From: an uncultured Candidatus Melainabacteria bacterium
GTDB taxonomy: Bacteria; Cyanobacteriota; Vampirovibrionia; Gastranaerophilales; Gastranaerophilaceae
Length of the DNA: 49,023 bases
Assembly (NCBI GenBank): GCA_934757255.1
Contig: CAKVLL010000012.1
Coordinates: 1-49,023 of the forward strand
Reading direction: 5' to 3'
Made by a program: the position numbers and the translations under genes. Position 1 is the stretch's first letter. Each line of letters opens with the position of its first letter. Shown here in pieces: positions 42,535 to 49,023 of the stretch. Below the pieces are notes generated by a model, which searched no databases, was not told where the DNA came from, and saw only the letters and a program-made list of their open reading frames with translations.

Positions 42535-43902
42535 ATGACAGATAAAGAAGAATTAGGTGCATCACTCTTCAGCCGTTCAATAGATTTAATGGAAGATGAT
42601 CCGCTAGAAGAAATTTTTGCTCTAAACTTGGGTGATTTTATATCTGAGTACCTAATATCAGAAGATTTGGCAAATAAAATCGGCAAGGATGTCAAGGATA
42701 AGACAACAAAGCTTAAATCTCAACTTAAAGAATTGGTGTCTATTTATTCACTAGATAATACACTTTGTGTTTTGGGTTTCAATTCTCAAGACGAATATGT
42801 TGTTTATAATTCTATAGCAAAAACATTGACTCAAATTCTTGATGTTGATGCATGCCACATTTATCTTACAAAAGAATTTACAAAAGGTTTGAATATTGAA
42901 AATAAAATATTAGGTTTAGTAGGCTCATCAATCGAATTTGATGAAGATATTTACGCAAAGAAACTTAGTTATTCTGATGACGATAAATCTATAGTAGTAA
43001 AAGCGTTTAAGACTATTGAAACTCTTCAAATAAAAGATGTTAGAAATATTGATAATTTTACTCCAAAATATGAATTAAAAGAGTTTGATGTAAAATCATT
43101 AGCTGTTGTGCCGATGCATAATAATGCTCATGTTGTTGGAGTAATTGTAATAGAAAGTTATAAAGAAAAGACAATAAAACGTGCATATATGAATCTTCTT
43201 GAAACGATAGGACGTTTGTTTGGAACTTCTATGCATTTGCAAAAAACAATCGATGAAACAAATAGCTTGATTGACTCAGAAGATGTTACAGCAGAAGAAT
43301 TACAACACCAAAGAGCAGAATTGACTGCACTTATCGGCGATTTGGGTGTGCAGCAACAAGCTTTTGTTGAAAAATTAGCAAAAGCAGTTGATGAAAAAGG
43401 TCAATATAAAGTTGCTCATTCACAAAACACAGCCGAACTTTCACGCAAATTATGCAGACAATTAGGATTGAATGAAAAAACCACAGATTTAGTTTATTAT
43501 GCAGGTTTATTACAGAATATCGGTAAAATTACGCTTCCGGAATCTTTGTTTACAAATAAAGGCAAACTTTCTAAAGAAGAATGGGAAAAATTGCAAAACC
43601 ATCCAAATGTTGGCGTAAACTTGCTTATGAATATCAACTTCTTATCAGAAGTTATTCCATATATTCACTACCACAAAGAACGCTGGGATGGTGGCGGAGA
43701 ACCGGAAGGTTTGAAAGGCAATTCTATTCCGTTTGGTTCTAGAATAATTGCAGTTGCAGACGCTTATACAGCTATGACATCTGATCGTTCTTACAGAAAT
43801 GCAATGGACAAGAATGAAGCTCTCTCTGTAATTAAATCTGAAGCCGGTATAAAGTGGGATCCGGTCGTTGTAAATGCTTTGTTTGAAGTAATAAACGGAT
43901 AA
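42535..43902 (+). CDS. GAF domain protein with degenerate HD-GYP domain
   Basis: HD-GYP domains normally break down cyclic di-GMP. This 455-residue protein has a GAF-like sensor domain (about 85-235), a helical linker and an HD-GYP domain (about 280-455) with most of the family framework: HSQNTAELSRKL, NIGKITLPESLF, HPNVGVNLL, HYHKERWDGGGEPEGLKG and IIAVADAYTAM. The metal-binding HD pair is replaced by Gln327-Asn328, and GYP is changed to GEP (388-390). It is therefore probably not an active phosphodiesterase and may be a signal-binding or partner-binding protein. AGGAAGG lies 5-11 bases before the ATG. The next gene, tag, starts 6 bp after its stop. Confidence 0.88.
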   Translation: MTDKEELGASLFSRSIDLMEDDPLEEIFALNLGDFISEYLISEDLANKIGKDVKDKTTKLKSQLKELVSIYSLDNTLCVLGFNSQDEYVVYNSIAKTLTQILDVDACHIYLTKEFTKGLNIENKILGLVGSSIEFDEDIYAKKLSYSDDDKSIVVKAFKTIETLQIKDVRNIDNFTPKYELKEFDVKSLAVVPMHNNAHVVGVIVIESYKEKTIKRAYMNLLETIGRLFGTSMHLQKTIDETNSLIDSEDVTAEELQHQRAELTALIGDLGVQQQAFVEKLAKAVDEKGQYKVAHSQNTAELSRKLCRQLGLNEKTTDLVYYAGLLQNIGKITLPESLFTNKGKLSKEEWEKLQNHPNVGVNLLMNINFLSEVIPYIHYHKERWDGGGEPEGLKGNSIPFGSRIIAVADAYTAMTSDRSYRNAMDKNEALSVIKSEAGIKWDPVVVNALFEVING

Positions 43903-43908
43903 TTTTAT

Positions 43909-44457
43909 ATGAAAAGGTGCCGTTGGGTAGATACAAAACTTCCTATCTATGTTAAATATCATGATGAAGAATGGGGCATCCCAAAATATGATGATAGAGA
44001 GTTATTTGAATTGCTCGTTCTAGAATCTTTTCAGGCTGGTTTATCTTGGATAACTGTATTGAAAAAGCGAGAAGATTTTAGGCTTGCTTTCGATAATTTT
44101 GAAGTTAAAAAAGTTGCAAAATATGAAGAAGCTAAAGTATCAGAACTTCTCAGTAACGATAAAATTATCCGCTCAAAAGGAAAAATTCTTGCCAGTATAA
44201 ATAACGCTAAGGTATTTATTGAAATTCAAAAAGAATTTGGAAGTTTCTCTAACTATATCTGGTGCTTTAGTGATGGAAAAGTTATAAAAAATTCCGACGA
44301 TACATTGCCGGTTTCATCTCCGCTTTCAGATAAAATTTCAAAAGATTTAAAAAAAAGAGGAATGAAATATGTTGGAACAATAATAATTTATTCTTATCTT
44401 CAAGCAATTGGAGTTATAGATGACCATGAAAAAGAATGTTTTAAGTATAAAAAATAA
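43909..44457 (+). CDS. tag: DNA-3-methyladenine glycosylase I
   Basis: Tag removes 3-methyladenine from alkylated DNA, starting base-excision repair. The 182-residue product has the family's usual length. The CRW N-terminus, YHDEEWG (17-23), FELLVLESFQAGLSW (33-47, with Glu39 as the expected catalytic residue) and the C-terminal DDHEKECF are all present. The four zinc ligands C4, H18, H173 and C177 are visible. It starts 6 bp after the HD-GYP-like gene and probably shares its transcript; AAAAGG-type ribosome-binding sequence is weak, which fits coupling. Confidence 0.95.
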   Translation: MKRCRWVDTKLPIYVKYHDEEWGIPKYDDRELFELLVLESFQAGLSWITVLKKREDFRLAFDNFEVKKVAKYEEAKVSELLSNDKIIRSKGKILASINNAKVFIEIQKEFGSFSNYIWCFSDGKVIKNSDDTLPVSSPLSDKISKDLKKRGMKYVGTIIIYSYLQAIGVIDDHEKECFKYKK

Positions 44458-44494
44458 AGTGCAGTATTTTATATAACTGCACTTTATTTTTTTT
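44456..44494. terminator. Bidirectional terminator between tag and the ferritin-like gene
   Basis: AAAGTGCAGT (44456-44465) pairs with ACTGCACTTT (44476-44485). On the plus strand a run of eight T follows; on the minus strand CTTTATTTTTTAT follows. It starts inside the tag stop codon and ends at the stop of the convergent gene. Confidence 0.85.
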
Positions 44495-45812
44495 ATAATA
44501 GTTTATCTCTAGTTTCTTTTGTTAAATCATGTTCTTTAATCATTTTTTCCAATTCATCCGGCATAACCGTATTTTTTGCAACCAAATCTTTTTGCAGACC
44601 ATTTTTTAGAATTTCCGGCTCTTTATTACGGAGTTCACGATTGCCGGCTGTAATATCACGTTTATGGTAAGTAAACGCCAATTTTACAGCGTTTTCTGAA
44701 GGAGAGCTGATTTCATTTTGTTTGCGCTGTACATCATAACTTAACCAATCTTTAGGAAGCTTATCAATTGTCGTAAATCGTCCTTTATCTTCTAGGCGTT
44801 TATCAACTTGGCTTTCCAAGACTTTTTGAACATACGCTTTTTGGCTCGTAAATCTGCAAGGAATAACAATTTCTGAACCAATAACTTCTTCCGCATCACG
44901 TTTTTCGTATTTTTTAAACAAATCTGCTGCAACTTGTAGATGGCCTAATTCTATATCAAGGAACAGTTCCCAAGTCTTTTTGATTCTCTCGTCAGGTTCG
45001 TCTTCCATACAAGTATAGTAGTTACAAACTTCTGTAAATTCGTGTATAAGAAGTTTTTCCCACATTGTTTCACAAGGGTCAATTAAAGATTCATACATTG
45101 TTACGTGTTCTTCTTCTACGTCTTTAATTTCTGCATAAGTTTCTCTCAGAATAGGGTTTCCATACATAAACCCATGTTCTGCATAATAGTTATGTGTTTG
45201 CTGCTCTCCTGATAGAAGTGTTAAAATATTAACCTTAGTTTGCGGATGCGCGGTCTTTTTATCGTAAGGTTTTCTTATTCTTAAACCATTATTGTTATGA
45301 TGGTGTTGTGTCGGACGTCCGACTACAACGTCAGTTTTATCCTGAACTATAGCATTCGGCTTAATACCTTCTGTCATATATGCAAATTGACTGTAACGAT
45401 ACAAGTGGTCAAAATCTTCCAACAAACCAAAGTCAAAAGTTTCTTTAACATATTCGTCAGGTTCGTTTTGAGCCATCCAAGCCGTTAAATCAACTGCAAC
45501 TTGTTCGTAACCTAAAGTTGTTTCCAGTACGCTTTGGTCTGCCGGCCCCATCCAGTTTGCGGTTGCTTGTTGTGAATCTTCAATTCTGCTAATTAATGCT
45601 ATTAATTCTTTATCATTATTGTTCGGCATAAATCTATTAAATTGATGCTTAAAACCCCAAGCTTCGACCTCAATTCCGTTCATTAGAATTTGCCTTGTTC
45701 TTGTGTAACAGTCTACTTCTGTTTTGTTGTAAGGTTTTCCTGCTATTTGGTGCCAATTTCTGATTTGTTTTTCAATAGGAATACCTTTTTCTTTAAGTGG
45801 ATTAAAACTCAT
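44493..45812 (-). CDS. Ferritin-like (probable di-iron) protein
   Basis: I do not recognise a named subfamily. The 439-residue product has repeated Glu/ExxH-type motifs of ferritin-like four-helix bundles. The first set is GYEQVAVDL (near 102) and EDFDHLYRYS (near 131). The second set is LSGEQQTHNYYAEHG, KDVEEEHVTMYE, IHEFTEVCNYYT and DIELGHLQVAADLF (about 205-310). Two bundles or a duplicated bundle are possible. A histidine-rich patch (PTQHHHNNNG) lies near 172. No signal peptide is visible, so it is probably cytoplasmic. The start at 45812 is preferred because AAAGG is 9 bases upstream; an ATG at 45818 is only 3 bases from it. A 17-bp perfect palindrome (45827-45843) lies just upstream. 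Confidence 0.72.
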   Translation of the reverse strand: MSFNPLKEKGIPIEKQIRNWHQIAGKPYNKTEVDCYTRTRQILMNGIEVEAWGFKHQFNRFMPNNNDKELIALISRIEDSQQATANWMGPADQSVLETTLGYEQVAVDLTAWMAQNEPDEYVKETFDFGLLEDFDHLYRYSQFAYMTEGIKPNAIVQDKTDVVVGRPTQHHHNNNGLRIRKPYDKKTAHPQTKVNILTLLSGEQQTHNYYAEHGFMYGNPILRETYAEIKDVEEEHVTMYESLIDPCETMWEKLLIHEFTEVCNYYTCMEDEPDERIKKTWELFLDIELGHLQVAADLFKKYEKRDAEEVIGSEIVIPCRFTSQKAYVQKVLESQVDKRLEDKGRFTTIDKLPKDWLSYDVQRKQNEISSPSENAVKLAFTYHKRDITAGNRELRNKEPEILKNGLQKDLVAKNTVMPDELEKMIKEHDLTKETRDKLL

Positions 45813-45826
45813 TATCATCTGCCTTT

Positions 45827-45843
45827 CTGTGAAATTTTCACAG
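45827..45843. promoter_or_regulatory. Perfect palindromic operator-like site upstream of the ferritin-like gene
   Basis: CTGTGAAATTTTCACAG is a 17-bp perfect palindrome that touches the ribosome-binding site of the gene ending at 44493. It resembles a CRP/FNR-family site (TGTGA-N-TCACA) but with a 5-base rather than 6-base spacer. The binding protein is unknown. Confidence 0.5.
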
Positions 45844-45907
45844 CTTGATATTAAGCTAAAGACAGATTTTTTTTATTACACAAAAGCATAATATTAATGA
45901 TTAAACA

Positions 45908-48436
45908 TTACTTACTGGCAACAAGTGCTCGATTAAACATTTGTCTATAGTAATCCATATTAATATTCAAATCTTCGCCAATCTCAAATAACATTACAAT
46001 TAAATCTCTATCCGCTTGACAGCTGATTTTCTGGATTATTTCTTCCATATTTGTAACAATTTTTGAGAAATAATAGCTTTGAGCTTCTGCAATATCAACC
46101 TTAATTTCAAGTTTTGCTATACAATCCAACAAATCGAGCGTAGCATCAACTTGTTGTAAATCAAGCGCATAGGACAATCTGTTTATGTTTTGAGCAATCT
46201 TTTTACTGAATATTTTTGAAGTCGGTTCTTTATCAATCTCAATACCAATTCTTTTAGCTTCAAAGTTCAAATCAGACGCTTGTTGAATAATATCTGCATC
46301 TAAGAAACCGCGAGATTCAATAAACAATTCATTAAATTGTTTTGTCAAAACATATTGAGCAGAAATTTTGAATTCTTTAGGAATATCCAAGCCCAATGTT
46401 TGCATTTGATAAATTGAGCCTTTACCTTCGTCATACATTGATTCATAAGTATTAGCAAATATTTGCAACTTGCCTTTAAGCATTGTTTGCAATATTTTAC
46501 GTCTTTCTTCTATAAAGATGTCTTTTAGCGTGAAGTATTCTTTGCCGAAATAATTGTCAATTGTTCTGATAATTTCCGTTAACGGTGAAACAAGATAAGT
46601 TCTAACAAGTTCTTTTTGAATTGTTTCAAAATCGTCAGAATATTCTTTTATTGCACAGTGGAAATCGCCGCCTGAGAATTGAAGAAGTGCAAAAATCATA
46701 TTTGATTTTTCTAAAGTTACTTTTGATTCTACTTCAATATGTCCAATTACAAGTTTTGAATTGCCTTTAGTTACACTCTTATAAGAATGTTTGTTAATTT
46801 TATAGCAATAAACATTTTCTTCATCCTCAATATCAGTATACAAAGATGAAATAGCCCAAAGGCTTACAATTTGTTTAGAAGTTACGATTGATGGTTTTAC
46901 AAATTTTTCGTAAACATCTTTACCGGTACCGAATTCAGGAATGTTACTTTTTGCTTCATTCAAAATTTCCAAGAAAGGAGTTTCTAAATCTTTTTTCATA
47001 AAAGATTTTGCAAGTTGCATAACTCTTGCTGCGTATTTCATAATTTGAACGGTTTCTATACCTGAAATTTCAGAGAAAAACCAACCACAGCTTGTATACA
47101 TAAGCATTGCTTGTCTTTGAATTTCCAAAAGCTCCATAGCTTTAACTTTTTGCTCGTCAGTTAAATCATCCAAGAAATATTCATCTTGGAAATTTTTAAC
47201 GCTTATATCGCTTCTATCCATAATCACGGATATGTAGTTATCGCGAGTTTCTTGCGGATTTTTAAAGAACTTTTTACCTTGCTTTTGATACAAAGTAGTC
47301 ATCTCATCTCTCAAATAATCCAACGCTTGTCTTAAAGGTTTTCTCCATTTTTGATTCCACCCCGGATGTCCGCCTGTTGAGCAACCGCAATCGTCTGACC
47401 ATCTGCCAACTCCGTGAGAACAACTCCAAGATGAAACAGGTTTTATTTCTACTTCCCAATCACTTTTGTATTTTTCTAAGTATTCTGCGTAATTAGTTAC
47501 AGTAAATCCTGCATCTTTAACTCTCAATTTCATTGCGTAAGCTAAAGCCATATCGCCAAATTTTGTGTGGTGACCGTAGCTTTCTCCATCGGTTGCAATA
47601 TTTACAAGTTGAGGATAATTTCTTAAATCTGAAATACCATCTTTCAATCTGTTTACAAACTTGTTACCATCTGTTAAAAGTTCGTCAAACGCAACTGAAC
47701 GAGAAATTGCACCGTCATAAAAGAACAAATCTATATATTTCCCAGGTGCGGATTTAATATAGTATCTGTAAGAGCGTGCAGGGTCTATATTACCCCAACT
47801 TACATCCTGCCAAGTTTTTTCGCCTTCTTTTCTGATTTTTTGAGCTTGATATGGTGACAGAATTGTAAACTTGATGTCATTTTCCACCAATACTCTTAAT
47901 GTATCATCGTCACAAGCAGTTTCAGCAAGCCAAATACCTTCAGGTTTTCTGCCGAAACGATATTCAAAATCTTTAATCCCCCATTTTACTTGGGTTTGCT
48001 TATCTCTTTCGTTTGCTAAAGGCATAATCATGTGGTTATAAACTTGCGCAATCGCGTTACCATGCCCGTTATGAGCACGACGAGAGTTAATATCCGCTTT
48101 AATTACACGTTCATAAGCTAAAGGCGCAAATTCTTCCATCCAAGATAAAAGTGTCGGACCGAAGTTGTAACTGATGTATTCGTAGTTATTTACTACATTT
48201 AAAATCTGATTCTTTGAATTTACAATTTTTGAAACAGAGTTTGGATTATAGCATTCGTTATTAATTCTTTCATTCCAATCATGAAACGGCAAAGCACTAT
48301 CTTGTTGTTCAATCGCCTCTAACCAAGGATTTTCTCTTGGTGGTTGGTAAAAATGACCGTGAACAGTCAAAAATACTTCTTTTTTTATTTGTTTATCTTT
48401 ATTTTTTTCTTTTTCATTACTTGCAACTTGTGCCAT
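45908..48436 (-). CDS. Glycoside hydrolase family 57 (DUF3536-type) protein
   Basis: Family 57 enzymes act on alpha-glucans as amylases, branching enzymes or related. The 842-residue protein has the fold's opening LTVHGHFYQPPRENPW (23-38), with the conserved HGH/QPP. It also has the WNERINNECYNPN segment and GIWLAETA with the predicted nucleophile Glu172. ATDGESYGHH (281-290) carries the predicted acid/base Asp283. A Cys-rich CSHGVGRWSDDCGCSTGGHPG segment near 344 is typical of this subfamily. The C-terminal half is helical. No signal peptide is present, so it is probably cytoplasmic and linked to storage polysaccharide. It starts 2 bp after the preceding minus-strand gene and shares its promoter. 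Confidence 0.9.
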   Translation of the reverse strand: MAQVASNEKEKNKDKQIKKEVFLTVHGHFYQPPRENPWLEAIEQQDSALPFHDWNERINNECYNPNSVSKIVNSKNQILNVVNNYEYISYNFGPTLLSWMEEFAPLAYERVIKADINSRRAHNGHGNAIAQVYNHMIMPLANERDKQTQVKWGIKDFEYRFGRKPEGIWLAETACDDDTLRVLVENDIKFTILSPYQAQKIRKEGEKTWQDVSWGNIDPARSYRYYIKSAPGKYIDLFFYDGAISRSVAFDELLTDGNKFVNRLKDGISDLRNYPQLVNIATDGESYGHHTKFGDMALAYAMKLRVKDAGFTVTNYAEYLEKYKSDWEVEIKPVSSWSCSHGVGRWSDDCGCSTGGHPGWNQKWRKPLRQALDYLRDEMTTLYQKQGKKFFKNPQETRDNYISVIMDRSDISVKNFQDEYFLDDLTDEQKVKAMELLEIQRQAMLMYTSCGWFFSEISGIETVQIMKYAARVMQLAKSFMKKDLETPFLEILNEAKSNIPEFGTGKDVYEKFVKPSIVTSKQIVSLWAISSLYTDIEDEENVYCYKINKHSYKSVTKGNSKLVIGHIEVESKVTLEKSNMIFALLQFSGGDFHCAIKEYSDDFETIQKELVRTYLVSPLTEIIRTIDNYFGKEYFTLKDIFIEERRKILQTMLKGKLQIFANTYESMYDEGKGSIYQMQTLGLDIPKEFKISAQYVLTKQFNELFIESRGFLDADIIQQASDLNFEAKRIGIEIDKEPTSKIFSKKIAQNINRLSYALDLQQVDATLDLLDCIAKLEIKVDIAEAQSYYFSKIVTNMEEIIQKISCQADRDLIVMLFEIGEDLNINMDYYRQMFNRALVASK

Positions 48437-48438
48437 AA

Positions 48439-48966
48439 TTATTTAACTCCGTCTTTCTTATCTTCCGGTGCCTTTTTAGTAACGGTTAATTGTTTAACAT
48501 CAATCCAAACATCACCTAATGCATCAGAAAATACAACACCTTTAATTTCTACTTCGTCATTGGTTTTCAAATCAATAAATTTTTCAGCTTCCGTACGTTT
48601 TAAGAATAACTTCATTTCTGATAACGGAATATCATGAGCGGAATCATCTCTTCTGATTAAGAAAGAAATATAATCATCAGAAGATTTAAAAGCCGGTTTA
48701 TAATCCAAGCCTAGTGTTGAAAACTTATCAAACTTAGCCTTCATTAAAACTGTTTTATTCAAGTAACTTGATGGATGATTTACTACCGTAAGCGGTGCAA
48801 CTTGAAAAACTTGAGTTGTTGTAGCTTGTTCGACTACCGTTGAATTCTTCGTCGGAAGTGTAGCCGGTTGAGCAGAAACTTTTTCTATGCAAACAGCACT
48901 TGTAGTTAATATACCTGCCGATAAAGCAACAAGCATCATTGATTTTATATATTTTAAATATTTCAT
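48439..48966 (-). CDS. Exported small protein, OB-fold-like
   Basis: The 175-residue protein starts with a basic, hydrophobic signal peptide (KYLKYIKSMMLVALSAGILT; possible cleavage after VSA near residue 32). A low-complexity Thr/Gln/Ala linker follows (about 33-55). The mature domain (about 55-165) is beta-rich, with NHPSSYLNKTVLMKAKFDKF, DEVEIKGVVFSDALGDVWIDVKQL, as in OB-fold proteins of periplasmic type. The start at 48966 has GAGGG about 8-12 bases upstream; the ATG at 48972 is too close to it. Its link with the cytoplasmic GH57 gene 2 bp downstream is not obvious. Function unknown. Confidence 0.8.
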   Translation of the reverse strand: MKYLKYIKSMMLVALSAGILTTSAVCIEKVSAQPATLPTKNSTVVEQATTTQVFQVAPLTVVNHPSSYLNKTVLMKAKFDKFSTLGLDYKPAFKSSDDYISFLIRRDDSAHDIPLSEMKLFLKRTEAEKFIDLKTNDEVEIKGVVFSDALGDVWIDVKQLTVTKKAPEDKKDGVK

Positions 48967-48992
48967 AATCATTACCCTCTTCTTTTATCGAC

Positions 48993-49021
48993 ATTGTAAC
49001 ATGTTTTCTATTAATTGTAAA
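48993..49021 (-). promoter_or_regulatory. Promoter of the exported protein/GH57 operon
   Basis: On the minus strand TTTACA (49021-49016) and TACAAT (48998-48993) are spaced 17 bp apart, 27 bp before the ATG at 48966. Confidence 0.6.
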
Positions 49022-49023
49022 TT

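Overview
The window looks like a chromosome fragment of a low-GC gut member of the non-photosynthetic cyanobacterial sister lineage (Melainabacteria/Vampirovibrionia, Gastranaerophilales-like). The best evidence is the RNA polymerase locus: beta-prime is split into RpoC1 (36692-38401) and RpoC2 (38429-42295), and RpoC2 carries a roughly 650-residue insertion in the trigger-loop region, as in cyanobacteria. The lineage is an inference from that architecture and from gene style, not from a database match.

Layout. 1-2765: divergent promoters, then a zinc-ribbon/Arg-Gly-rich protein overlapping rimM, trmD and tRNA-His. 2766-3267: gene-poor DNA holding copies of a dispersed repeat and a tRNA-like remnant. 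3268-9673: a Mu-type transposable element whose left end cuts an HU gene. It encodes a Mor-like regulator and an intact Ser/Thr kinase on the minus strand. On the plus strand are a MuA-like DDE transposase, a MuB-like ATPase and a third protein that joins DNA-binding domains to a tyrosine-recombinase fold lacking its catalytic residues. 9768-18668: a decayed small gene, then a one-strand defence-like cluster: type I restriction-modification genes hsdM, hsdS and hsdR interleaved with a SieB-like membrane protein, a second membrane protein, an uncharacterised RHNN-motif protein and an AlbA_2 (Schlafen-type) protein. 18709-18978: an IS30-family transposase remnant.

19130-27517 is the most striking gene: a 2795-residue protein with flagellin N- and C-terminal domains separated by about 2500 residues of 18-residue beta-solenoid/RTX-like repeats, with near-identical 324-bp tandem DNA units inside it. 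It is followed by a 571-residue glycine-zipper/coiled-coil protein and, on the minus strand, by a 1006-residue LysM/EF-hand-like protein flanked by GC-rich inverted repeats.

33364-49023 is mostly housekeeping: rpoB-rpoC1-rpoC2, a GAF plus degenerate HD-GYP protein, DNA-3-methyladenine glycosylase I, then on the minus strand a ferritin-like protein, a GH57-family glycosidase and an exported small OB-fold-like protein.

The genes work in three layers: core information processing (rimM, trmD, tRNA-His, rpo genes, tag), an acquired mobile/defence block (3396-18978), and lineage-specific surface or envelope proteins (19130-32833). The right end of the Mu-type element was not found, so it is unresolved whether the restriction cluster is its cargo or a neighbouring insertion.
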